Part shown: piece after piece, positions 32,601-44,700 of the stretch
Layout of the letters: the number at the start of each line of letters is the position of its first letter
How positions within the stretch are numbered: the first letter of the stretch is position 1
NCBI RefSeq assembly: GCF_032854445.1
Contig: NC_088302.1
Span: forward strand, 53,164,046-53,228,045
Length of the DNA stretch: 64,000 bases
DNA from: Liolophura sinensis
Taxonomy: Eukaryota > Mollusca > Polyplacophora > Chitonida > Chitonidae
Reading direction: 5' to 3'
The notes under the pieces: model-generated
Database searches by the model: none
Told to the model about the DNA's origin: nothing
Seen by the model: only the letters and a program-made list of their open reading frames with translations
Made by a program: the position numbers and the translations under genes

Positions 32601-35255
32601 TTAATCAAAGAAACTGAGAAGCCTATCAGTACTGAGCATGGTACATGTACATTAAAGACACCACAGAACTGATTCTGGTTTATCAGTACATTTTCTTGTT
32701 TATTCCAACAGGGTATGTAAACAGTGGAGTCAGCTGGCAAAAGAGATTCGAGAGTGTCGACGCAGCCTAGCCTGGTTTATGGCAATACCTGATGAAGAAG
32801 AAGACAGCACAAGCTTAGCAGATAAAATCAAAATATTTTTGGATGTGAGTATATGGTTATATCTGACCTTATCAGGTTTTGGATTGTTTCATTGACATGA
32901 TTTGGATTGTTGCATTGACAGGTTTTGTGGTCATTTGAAATGTTAAATCTCAGCTTTGTTTTGGAAGAGTAAATTGATCCATTTAATTCAGTGGGAAAAT
33001 ACGTAGATATTCCGTTAGATCCACTGACTTGATGAGCTGTCAGGTGAGATCTGTGTATAAATGTGTATAATGCTTGTTCCAGAATTATGCTAATTGCATC
33101 AGCTCGTCACATGACTGATACAAAAATCTGTGTTTAGATTTCAGATTTAGATTTTGTTTTTAATGCATGCCAACAACATTGCTTTAAATTATCAAACATG
33201 CTAAATGTACATAGTGCAACATTTACATTGTATACCTCGTGTAGATTTTTTTTTTGCCATGACCCTTCTTGGTTTTCTAATTACAATTTCTAAGTGGTGA
33301 ACAAGTAGACTTATGTCTTGTTGGGTTTTGTTATGTTTTTAGCATAATTAAAAACCAGTTAACACACAGCCATCAAGATTGCTGAATAAACACTGTGGTA
33401 CTTTGTGTAATTTTGCGGGGATTTTGTGTGATTTTGGAGGGATTTTGTGTGATTTTGCAGGGATTGTGGTCAGAGCCGCACACAGTGGTGGCTTTTATGA
33501 GCTCTGCATTGTACGAGGAACAGCTGGTATTACCTAACCAGACAGGCCGTCGACAACACTGCAGCCGAGCCGCCAAGTGTGTTAAGGTGGAACTGGAGCA
33601 GTACATCGAGGAAAAACTGCCCAGCCAGTGTAGCCTGTTTGGGTCAGCTGCAGACGGTGCGGTCGGTGGGTCCACCCTTACATAAAGTAACATTAATGGA
33701 CATGTTTTACGTGTACAATATACAGTGTATTTGAAACCATTCTTAGAACCGTTATATGTAACGAAAAAATAGGAGTGAACGGCGGTCTAGTTGTTCAGGC
33801 TCGAATCCGATCTTGGTCAGAGTACTTGTACATTCTCGTCTTTTGTTTTTTTGTGTTATCTGAATGACGTCAAGTAGTCTGTGATACTGATGTGGCCATT
33901 TGTGCAGTCTAGAATTCATTGAAAAACATTTATCTTCCATCAGCATCATGGGTGTATCTGTGTGTGGGAAAGTTTGTAAGTGACTTGTCAGAGGTTGGTG
34001 GTTTAACATTTACATTCCGGTTTCCTCCAAAATACAGGACATGGTGATTATTCCAGCTATAGATTTTGATGGCGAATACATGTACTGAAGTATTCTGTTA
34101 TCACGTTTGTTTCTCAGGTACAGAATGGAGGAGTACAAGGAGTGTAGAAGTGGAAGGCGAGAAGGCGTTGACCATGTTATTGTTACCACACCTTCCTGGA
34201 CTTGACATCCTCTCCTTCACCATGGACATTTACTCCTCCGAGACAAACTGGCACATGGCAATAGACGAGCTAGAGTCGCGCGATGTGGACATCACCACGA
34301 TAAGTGGCATTCCACCTGACAAAAACGTCAGGGCCGTCTTGTTTTTCTGTGATGAACCGTTCTGCCCCCCAGAAATTGGGCACAGCATTCTGAATAAGTA
34401 TAAGGATGCAATAGTGGCTGGTGGTTATGTGGATAACTTAGTGGTGAAACCTAAACCCAAATCCTCAGACACTTCTTCCGAGGACAGGTGCGTAGATCAG
34501 CATATTGTTCTGGATGAATGTTTACTCAACATTACAAGTGTATTATAGACTGCTTTAGGCTGACAGTAAATGTGAAAGGTTTGACAAGTTTTTCGATCCT
34601 CTTTGTCAAGTGACTGACCACTTTTGTTTCTGTTTTTGTATATAGTGGAATATTTAGATATTGGGACCCAGTCAGTTATACTGTTTACCCATTTACCCGT
34701 GACCACCCATTCAGTGAGATTGTATAAAAGGCAGAGGCTTTGAAACTGGAGTAGTTCTTAATGACCTATTTTTTCAGTTTTATAGTGGTTTAATTGCATA
34801 TAATTTTTTCTGGATACCTTTTAATCAGGTGTTCTCTGCTCTCTGTTTACAGTTTTCCAACTATACTTTGTCTTGCATTTTGTGGTGACAATTTGCGAGT
34901 ATGGTCTGTGATAATTCGAGAGTCTGTGAGTAATGCAGAGGATGCTGAGAAACAGATTCGGCAGCTGAAGACGTCAGAGGTGTCAGAAGAGAAGAGTTTC
35001 GCATTCATGTTTGCCTGTGTGGGAAGAGGTGAAGGCCTGTATTTACAACGCAATGTGGAATCAGATGCCTTCCATAAAGTCTTCCCTAGAACTCCGTTAT
35101 TTGGCTTCTTCGGCAATGGTGAGATAGGGTTCAACTCTTTACCAGGGGCTGTCAGTTCAGGACATAAGAGTAACATTGAGAGCAAAGGGGAGAGAATTCT
35201 TCCCAAACTTTACCACGCGTACACCACCATCATTTGCTTGTTTTCTGTTGTTTGA
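29681..35255 (+). CDS. FBXO22: F-box only protein 22 (five exons, 421 aa)
   Basis: Substrate-recognition subunit of an SCF (SKP1-CUL1-F-box) ubiquitin ligase, cytoplasm and nucleus. In vertebrates it targets KDM4 demethylases, BACH1 and others (family knowledge). Exons: 29681-29835, 32712-32844, 33461-33665, 34118-34487 and 34853-35255, all in phase with GT/AG. Residues about 24-70 are the F-box (LVVKHILSFLPAKQLNTAAR, CKQWSQLAKEIRECRRSLAWF). The remainder is the FIST-type region, ending in the strongly conserved FAFMFACVGRGEGLYL, NVESDAFHKVFP, PLFGFFGNGEIGF and YHAYTTII, which line up with the C-terminus of human FBXO22 as I remember it. Length agrees with the human protein (403 aa). The ATG at 29681 (AAAATGGC) is the first good start. 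Introns hold SINEs, and the exon 3 acceptor lies inside a short repeat. Confidence 0.95.
30445..30735 (+). mobile_element. tRNA-derived SINE in FBXO22 intron 1
   Basis: Body about 30456-30724, starting GGGGCCTCCGTGGCTCAGTC and ending CACCAATCAAATAAATAAAT. It is flanked by TCTAAGTGAAT at 30445-30455 and 30725-30735. Same family and orientation as the copy at 26451. The 99-residue open frame through it is SINE sequence. Confidence 0.9.
30825..31165 (+). mobile_element. Second, longer SINE family in FBXO22 intron 1
   Basis: Begins with a tRNA-like segment (GTGGCCAAATGGTTAGACGA; AGGATCAAAGCCAGGTC). A body follows with GTTAGAGCAAGGAAAC and GAGTATAATGTGGCTGAGTG, phrases I recall as a widespread conserved core in molluscan SINEs. 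The 3' end near CATATGAAAAATTGTTAAAC is approximate and no target duplication was resolved. Confidence 0.7.
31166..32700 (+). other. Remainder of FBXO22 intron 1
   Basis: No exon seen. At 32524-32585 GTAGCGAGGTGATGTC with ACGACATTAAACCCCCAGCA and CATACATACAT looks like the 3' end of another short interspersed repeat. Confidence 0.4.
33410..33470 (+). repeat. Three-unit tandem repeat containing the FBXO22 exon 3 acceptor
   Basis: About 20-bp units GGGATTTTGTGTGATTTTG are repeated from about 33418 to 33460. The third unit ends TTTTGCAG at 33453-33460, which is the splice acceptor; the exon begins GGATTGTGG, itself resembling the unit start. The corresponding site in the middle unit reads TTTTGGAG. 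Confidence 0.65.
33770..34045 (+). mobile_element. Worn SINE relic in FBXO22 intron 3
   Basis: A B-box-like GGCTCGAATCC occurs at about 33798-33808. GTGGGAAAGTTTGTAAGTGA with CTTGTCAGAGGTTGGTGGTT and CCGGTTTCCTCC (33964-34027) matches the core phrase of a widespread molluscan short repeat. Old and partial. Confidence 0.45.
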
Positions 35256-38200
35256 TATGAAGATTATAAAAGGAGATTGATGTGAGGAAAGTCTGCATCT
35301 TTCAGCTGATGTTGAATCAGGGGAGAAGTCCTTTCTATCGTGTGGTGTGACTTAAGTTAACAGGAACTGTTACCCAGTGCTATCACACCTCAAACATAGA
35401 ATGTGACGTATACTCTAATGCTCAGACAGTACATCTAAACAAGAAAAGCACCATGGCTGGGGTTCAATTCCTGCCTTGCTAACATGGGTGGTGTATAAAT
35501 GCCAACTCAGGCATCTGTCAAGTGTAAACGCAGAGACAGCCTTCCTTTAAATGTTGCCATCCGGAAGCCTTGTGTTAATAGCCTGATGTTTCCGTTCCAA
35601 CTGAAGTAGGCCACCTTTCCAGATTGGACAGTCAAACTATGTGCTGCGCAGGCTCTGTCCACTCTCTCCACACTGACTAGAATGCAGCCCATGACAAAGC
35701 TGAAATGCTGTGCCAGACACTCTTGTTTGATATTGACAAACTATATTTGCTATTACACTGCGAAGGGAAAAAACCCTTTGTGGCTTGAATACTATTAAAA
35801 TATCAGTCAAGGCCCACTTAAATTCTTTAATCTCTCTTGATTGTTAAGAGTTTAGTGTGAGTCACTGTTCATTTACAGCTAGTTAATTAAGGCATGGTTG
35901 ATGCTTGGTCTCTATTTAAAGCTGCGCTAACGCATTGGGAATCATCCTATACGATATGTGGAAAATAGTGGGGAAAATTTCTGTACGCTGCAGATGAGAA
36001 ACATTGATATAGCTGCTGAAAACACTAACTAGCAACAGTGAAGGATTCAGTTATGCATTTTACTTGGTACATTCCATTTTAGATTATGACTTATTAATGA
36101 TAGACTTATTGACTATGAATCTTGTAATGATATGCATATAGGTTTATGTAGGACTTGCCATATCGCCTCAAACCAAATAGTTCAACAATTTTGTTCATTT
36201 CTAGCTTGATTAGAAACAACTTTCTAATCTAATGAAATCATGAACTATGTGGAAACATTTTTTTAGTCTACAAATGAGAATCATTTGTGTCTGGTGGCCT
36301 AATGTAAGAACAAGAGAGATCCTGTTTTGATTCTCCTGTAAAAAACATTTTCCTTTTTCTGAATTTTTTCACCATGGCGAAACTATTTGCTGTGTTTGAT
36401 CAATGCATGCTCTCAGCAGACATGGCTTTATGAGGTACATACCTTTATACTGTTAATTTAGTGTATTGTTTTTTTTTTAATATTAAAAGGAAGTGGAGGG
36501 TTCAGTTGGTCCTTAGCCCAATAGTTTGGCTCTCCTTTCATTTACAATAAAGTGGAGCATTTATAAGTGTGAAACCATTGGTATATCTTCAACCTGTTCA
36601 GACATGTAGGTCTATGCATCAAGTATCATGTATGTTAATTTAAAATGTCAGACTTAATTAACCAGTTACTTAAGCTGTGGAGAGTTTGCAAACCTGTGTT
36701 ATTGTCAGATGAAAAGGTGCAACATACAGTGAGGAATAATTTCAAGAAAGGACTTCATCTTTGTTAAGAGTGTAATTTTTAAAATCTGTAGGCCTGAAAT
36801 ATTGCTCAAAGTGTTTAATATGGCTTTAGATGTATTTTTGCATATAGGAAACAAGCGAAGGCCTTCTGAATGATGTAGACCCTTCCTCTGTTCCATTTTG
36901 ATGTTCCTGGGATGAAAAATTCCCATAGGCCTATGGTGTTAAATAAATTAATTAAATAAAATAAATTGAACCTGTAACATGTAGTTTTTTAACATTGTTT
37001 TAGAATAAAACTCTGTTGAATTGTAACATTTTATTTGGTCTGTAATCTCTCGTAATTGAGTCCCCTGTGTTTTAATGCAGACTGGACTTATTCAAGGAGA
37101 TCTGATTTATCAAGTAACAATAATGAATACTACCCATGCAGTCAACTTACAGTAAGGTCTGTTTACAATTTATTATTAGATAATTGCTTTAGAGGATGCT
37201 TTGCTTGATTAATCAATGCTTGGGCTTGTGTGCACTAATTCTGAGTGATTACACTTACAGGTACATGTATATGACAGCCATAAGCTTGGTATTTGGCACC
37301 TTGTTATTGTGTAGTGGAATTTTGGTAATAAAAATTTCACAAAATACACATTTTTGTTTGAATTCATCAATTTCACTTTTAAGAAGTCATTATCATAATG
37401 ACTACTAGTACGGTACATGTAAACCTACCTTGTGTGCTTCAATAAATGTACCATACCAGTACCTTAAATTCAGCTTTTATAGGTAGGGCATAGCCTGGAC
37501 TTGTCTATCTAGCACACCAGTTAATCGGAATTATTTCTGTATCCCTTGAAGTATCAGCATAGGGATATACATGTACTTTATATATAATAAAGCTGAAATT
37601 CTATAAGCGGGGGGGGGGGGGGGGGTGCAGGTGCTGACCCACACCCCCCTAGAAAAGCCTTAAAGTTTTAGCTAGGTTAACTGATTACAAATCAAACAAA
37701 AATAAACCACTCCTTTCATTAGAAAACACCCCCATAAAAGTGGAAACTGAATATGATATTGCACGTAGCTCTCCCATTGAATGTGATAGTTCACCTATAC
37801 CTAAATACTGGCTGTATTGTCAGCATAACAAATTGAATGGAAAGAAACAAGCTTGTGAAGGGAGAACAAGCCTAGTACACAGCCTCACAGCAAGGCTGTT
37901 TGTGTATCGGGTTCTATACGCCTATGTTTGTATCCTGTACCTGGTGTGAGATACGGGAAGAAAAAAAAGATTGGGAAAGAAGAAATAGGGTCTCCTGTAT
38001 ATTAGGGCCTATGAGGGATTCACGTTCTCGGAAGTTTAGTGTGGGTGCGCTCGCCTTGGCTGTACCGGTATCTGAGAAACTCGGACATCACCATCTAGCT
38101 AGTATTACACGATATTATTCTGTAGTCTTGATGACCCTGACTTATCAGCCACATGTTACAAGGCTGAAACTACCCTAATTCCTCAACGTCTGAAGAATTA

Positions 38201-38702
38201 CAGTATATCATACATGTGCTCTGACATGTAGAGACAAGAGTTTATACCGGTAAGTAAAGATATAATGGGGTAAGTAGAGATACAATTAAAGACGTTCAGC
38301 ATATATAGTAAAACCAGAGCAGTGATGACAGTGTGATAGCTGGCAAATGGTCATACGTAACCTAACCGGTAAAATACGCCCTCTTGTCAGTTTACCTCAG
38401 TCAGGGTTTATTCCAACTGTTAGTGTAAATGCATAAATAATAGCAATTTACTCGCCACCTAGCACCATGGCTTAAGCAGAATTAGGGGAAGAAGAAAAAA
38501 TGCTGCGATGACCATCAATGGTCAAGAAATGGTCGAATATTAACAGGCTAATCTCCCTTGACAACACTCTTTTATTTTGAAGGCGATATTCTCCTGTAGG
38601 AGAAGTGAAACTAAAAACACCCATGGGTGGTGACATCTGGCTGTCATAATTTGCGAGAAATAATACATTTTGTGTCTTTAGACAAGTAATCGGATCGCAG
38701 TT
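35256..38702. other. Intergenic between FBXO22 and METTL25B
   Basis: Holds the FBXO22 3' UTR on the left; AATAAA occurs at about 36546 but is far away. A B-box-like GGTTCAATTCC at 35462 hints at a worn tRNA-derived fragment. A run of 17 G lies at 37609-37625. Open frames at 36705-38178 have no domain. Confidence 0.45.
37609..37625 (+). repeat. Homopolymer run of 17 G
   Basis: An uninterrupted G17 tract in intergenic DNA, rare in an AT-rich genome. It could form G-quadruplex structure; exact length is prone to sequencing error. Confidence 0.9.
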
Positions 38703-41700
38703 ATGGGGTCAGAGTTTAGGACAATCGATGGAAAGCTCAAAGACGGGCGAACTGAGCTGCATAGTTATGATGACCAGGTTGTTCTTCAGAGTGATGCGTC
38801 AAGCCTAACACAAGTGACGGGAAACGCGGCAAAAACTCACCGATGTGAAGTGAAGCAACTCGTTAGAGAGATAACTAGTTTTCTTCGTCTTTATCGATGG
38901 ATGATAGATGCCTATGTTTCGGTAAAAGAAAAAAATGTAGAAATTAACAGTTACCCTGTGCTTTTCATTGGCTGAACTTTCAGTGAAAGTCAAAATATAA
39001 ACATGCAGTAACCATTAGGAAAATTATTAACGCTTCCCTGTTTTAATTTGAAATGTATAGCTTACATACTTCAGTTGTGAAAACCAACAAAGCATTTTTA
39101 TTTTAAAGGTATATAGGTGGTTTGCAATGACAGCCATCTTTTCTTTGATATCAGATGGAGTATTGCCCACTGGGTGTCTATTTTTAGAGGTGTCATAAGC
39201 TGGGCAGAGGCCCCTGGCTGGTAAGGGCATACAGTGGGCAGTATACACATACTTACCTCAAAGATGGCTACCATTGCAAACCATCTATACTGTGCCTCTG
39301 TAAAGACTTGCTATAGTAGAATGCGGCCATTGCTTAATTGGAGGTTGACTTCTCGTGGCCAGTTGTAAGTTTTTGTCATTGGCGCTGTGTGCAGTTATGT
39401 CACACATGATGAAACTTGTGGAAAAGATGCATTCTGGGTAAGCTTTAATTGTTTGGGGCAAGAAAGACAGCAAATTAAGTCAAGACTTGGATTGCTGAAC
39501 TATGCAAGTTGCAGCCTGTACTCTCAGCAAGGCCAGGTATTTTCAGCAATGTCTGAACACCAGATTTATCACCGTTAACCATTAGGGAGGAAACCAAACA
39601 GACTTGACCAATGAACTTGCAGTGATTCTCAGGGGAAGAGCCAGTACCTACAATGGCCCCACTCCAATAAAGCAATAAGTTATAGATTATATATACCTCT
39701 TTGTTAGTGTTGTTGCACTCTTAGTACGTCTAGATAGATTTGATATTAAATTTCTTCCATTCACAATGGCATTAGATCCATTTTGTCCTCTGTAAGAAAA
39801 AGATCCTTTTTTTTTTACCCTTTTGTGACACTGATGGCAATAGATCTCATGCACATGTGTGGCTTATTTTTATGTGACTTGATTTCTCTGTTTAATGTTA
39901 AATCCTATATTCGTATACTGCACTCACTGATAACATTAATTTCACACAATGCAGTTTGATGGTCTTTTTGAAGAACTTTTGAAAGCCCACTGATGGACTT
40001 GATGTTTTCAGAATCTAGCATACAAGTATTAACATCCTGAAAACTATGATTTTTATTTTATTTTTTGTGGCCATCTGCCAGTACAGCTCTTAAATCTGGG
40101 GGCAGATTCATGTGCCATAAACAATGGACGAGTGATAACAGGCTCACCAGCTCAGGGTTGCTATATACTTAGACATTCTCATGGCCTCAGAGTCACAATA
40201 AATGTCAGAATTTTAAAATACATGTAGCATAATGAGCCATTATGGATCGACTAGTGGTCAAGTGGAAGCAAAATACACTGGCTGCCCCATTCCTATTTTT
40301 ATTTTATTGAAGATCTATAATTATTAGTTCAATATTTCATCACTTAGCCATCCTTCACATCTTCTTCAATGTCAAGAAGTGTTTCCAGTACAAGTTGTCT
40401 AGTTAGATATAAGATGTTAAGATTTGTAATGTTGGCACTTTCTTGCCAAGCACACGACATAAGGGGATATAAAAAATACTGGATGACTTTGCTTACTCCT
40501 ACTGGATGGGGCTGCATGGCTTTATAGTGAGGCAACAATCGTAATTTGTCAGTAGTGTTACTGGGCAGATGCAAGAAGTCTTACGTTTGAAAATGAGAAC
40601 AAAATAATGATGAAAGTGTGGCTAAAACCCAAGCAAATGAAACATCATACAGCTGCTTCATTCGTATGGCTGCTGCAGCCACATGTATAATTTACTGTAG
40701 TCAAAGATGAAATACCACTGTGGTGTTGTCTATTTATTTCAGGATTTCTTCTTGCTTGGTCATTGGGACAAACTTCTCCCTAGCTGGAGATCATTTCTCC
40801 AAAAGTTGTCTGCCCCTGACATGGCCAACTTGCTGGATGGACGATCACATGATGAAAGGTACATCAATTGTGCTCTTCATTGAACACTTTTTAAATTCCC
40901 TCTAGTATTAAAGGAGAAGAAAATTTAAATATCAAACAAATACCATTGAAAAGAGTATGCATTTCCTCGCAGGTGCACCCCATTAAAAAAATCTCTAATA
41001 TGTACCTCAAGTTGATAAATTATAAATCAAGTCAGCGCCAAAATATGCTGTGGGCGACTCCATTTCACGTAAGAACTAATCCTGAAGTGGTCTGTGTTAG
41101 GAGGAGAATTGTCGTCTGAAACCGCTGAAGTGCTGTTTGTACATTTCCCAGAAGGAAGCGAACAGTGCAGGTCGTTTTCCACTTGACGATCAGGAAACCG
41201 GAATGTTGGACATAGGTTCTGAGTTTACACGAATGAGCCGGCAGTTTTAACAACTCTCATTGGCTGAAAGGCAACACACCCCCAGGATAAATTACAGGGT
41301 GTTAAAGATGGAGGATCTTATGAACCCAAGCGATTTATGACAGCTCTGACGTTTTCAGACTTTACGTGTGTGGCGAGGAAAAATCATAGAATTATGCAGT
41401 ATGCACCACCAGATAGAAAAAAATGTGCTCTTTTTAGCCTACAGTGTCATTGTTTTAAGTTTTCTTCTCCTTTAATTGCCAGAAGCCTCAACATTGTTGC
41501 TATCTTGTTTTATCTATTATAATTTGAGATTTTTAAGGCATCACTGGCATTATTGTCTTTCTGTCTTTTGATGTATCAGGTAGTTGCACATTGGTTTCCT
41601 GTGAGCCCTTCTTGTTTTCTTGTCATGGAAGTGAAATATTGCGGAGTAGGATATAAACGACTATCAAATCAATAGATGATAGATGATGAATAGATGAAAT

Positions 41701-44700
41701 GAATAGATACACTGGCATTTGTTCCCTAAACCCAGAAGAGTGTGGCCTCTGTCCCTGCTGTGTTACAAGACCTGTATCCATAGGCTGAGTCTGGATAGAA
41801 GGATGCAGACTGTGGATAGAATGGATATCTCAAAGCTGCTTGGTGGCATGGGGAAGGATGCAGATACGGATAGTGTGGAGTTTGAGGATGCATTGTGTGC
41901 AAGCAAGGATGGCAGGATTTCTACACAGGGTAATATGCATGGCGATGAGAGCACTCCACAGGATGGTGGCAGGAAAGAGAAGGTGGAGTTCATGTGTGGT
42001 CAGTACCATGAGCTGTACCACATCTACAGGAGACATGTTAAGCCAAAGAAGCAGCATGAAATCTACCAGCTTGGACAGGTATGTTAGGTGCAAGTATTTA
42101 TGCCAGTTTGGACAAAACCTTCTAAACAAGAAAATAGAAGTAGCAAATTTATTTTTAGATATTTTGATTTATCAAATTGAATGTGAAAATAACACTGTTG
42201 CCATTCTTTTATTCTATTCCCTTAGAGAAAGGAGTGCCAGAACAGCTTTCATTGATGTGTAACAACAGTTAATTGGTTAAAACATCTATGACTTTAAAAA
42301 TGTCATACTAAAAGCAATGTGTCCTGTTGTTGCTGGATTTAAGAGGATTGCATTAAATATGTGTGCATTAACTTTGCAGGTGATAAAGCAACTAAGTGAG
42401 TGTTGTCAGTGTGAGCAGATTGTGGATATAGGGGCGGGGCTTGGTCATTTGTCACGACTTTTGACCTTTGGGCAGGGGTTAAAGGTCACCACGGTGGAGG
42501 CAACCAATAGTCATGCTCCGAAGGCATCAACGTTTGACAGGTACGGTTTAGTCCATAATTTCAAGTTATGAAACACTATTAGAATAGGTCAGTATAGCTG
42601 TATAGCCTTCCAAGACAGATGGTGTTTAAGTTTCGCAATCGAAGGATAAAAGAAACATTTAAATATGCAGTGCTGAATGTATCGTAACAGGTGAATGTGC
42701 AAAATACCTCTCAGATTCTTTCTTTGAGTAGAGAAATGGCTTAAACTGCAGTTTTATAAAGCCCCAGCGATCAATCCAGAATTAAGTAGCCTACAGTCAT
42801 GATGTCAGTGGTGACAGCTGTCAAATATGTCTGTGGTTAGAAGAGTTGAAATGGAGGGGGCTAAGCTGGTCCACCACTCCCAGTAAGTTCATAGTTGACA
42901 CCATTTCCAAAAATTTCTGATTATTCACAAAATAAAGAAAAAATTAAGAAGTATAAAATATGCCGTAAAATATGCATGTAAGTTAGACACAACTCCAGTG
43001 TAAAACGTTCATTTAGGAATGAGGTTAGACATGATGAGCAGAAGGGTGTGTTAAAAACTTTACCATCTGTCCTCTGTTGGACAACTACTGTATTATACTG
43101 TGTTGTAGTGGAAACAGCTTGACACCTCTGAGTACCAGCACTACAGACATTCTGGTCCTGTCCAAACATTTCCAGTTTGTCATTATTTTGTTGAAATGCA
43201 GTATGTAATCTTTACGATTTTGTGTTTTAGACAGATGAACCGGGAAATCAAAAGAAAGGTGATTGTGATATTTATTTTTGCAAAATGAAATAAAAAGTAA
43301 CGATTCTCTCACAGAAAAAATTCAAATATCTAAATACAAATTCTTGGTTCTGGTACATATATTTCAAAGAGACAGAATGGCCTAAGGTGTCACTCTTTAT
43401 TCTGTAAGCTTTGGTGCAGGCGAGTTTTGGGAGCCAAGTTGGGAGGGATGGAATAAATACAGTTATTTCTTTATGCAGGTCATTGTTATATGTTCCTTAT
43501 GTTTGTAGAAATGTAGAAAGGGAAACACAGGTATAGAAGAAACAGTGCCATCTACAAATGAGGAAGGGGATCAAGAGCTACCAAGTCATATAGTGCACTG
43601 GATTGAGCCCTCTGTGTCCATGCAAGAATTCCTACATGTTTTGAATCTGGATATATGTAACCAAAACTCGGAGCAAACTGATGGGCATGCAGGAGAAAAT
43701 TTTGATGTACTCAGGGACCAAAATGCTGACCAAACTGATGGACATACAGGAGAGAAGCCTTATGCATCCAGGGAGCAAAACTCTAATGTAACTGATGGAC
43801 AAGCAAGGACGAACTCTTGTGCACCCATTGACCAAAATGTACAAGAAAGTTCGAGAGCATTTTCACCAGAGTTTTTGAAAACTCAAAGGTGTTCAACCAT
43901 AAGTGACTTTAGGACAGCAAACACTGGAAACTTTTTTAATGAATCAGTAATTTCTCTAGCACAAAATAAAGTTGCAGAAAAAGATCCAAAGAAAAGAATA
44001 TTCACAAGAGACCATGCTTCAGGGGAGATAATTCATCATGATAAAGTGAAAGGGGAGGCATCTTCAAACACAACGTGTGCTGAGGGTGACATTAGCAGGC
44101 AATCAACACAAATTGGTGGGGATTTCGCAATGAAAAAGTTTGTGTTATGTGGACTACATGCCTGTGGAAATCTGTCATCCACAATGCTAAAGCTGTTTGT
44201 AAACTGTCCTCTAGCTGTTGGCGTGAGCTCTGTTGGCTGCTGTTATATGAAGTTATCTTGTCATAGGTAGGTAGACTTTCGGCTGAATTGTGTTGGGCAG
44301 TTAAAATGTTGTTTTACAGGCTTTCTTGAATTGGTAGAGCTGACCACCCTCTTTTCTGCTTTCTTCACATTTTACTTCCTGTGACCTGTTAGTATAACAC
44401 AGTATTGTTACCGTAACAGCCAGGAAGTAATCAGTTTGATCAAGATGTAGCTAACAAGCCCTCAATATAAGCTAATATTATCTACATTTAAATTGAGATC
44501 AACTTTTTGGATAACCCAAACTTTCCTGAACCAGCTTGTTCACTCACTTTTCTCTTGAGAACATCTTTTTGGAAACCCAAACTTTCTTGAACCAACATGT
44601 TCACTCACTTTTCTCTTGCTCTCTTGCACAAGGTCTAGTTGTCATTCTGAAGACACAGGATACCCAATGAGTGAGACTCTGAAGTCTTTGCCAGACCACG

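Noticed and set aside
43740-43800. HTGEKPY string in METTL25B exon 6, like the linker of C2H2 zinc fingers
   Set aside because: No Cys-Cys/His-His pairs surround it; it is part of a 22-residue repeat and the match is coincidental.
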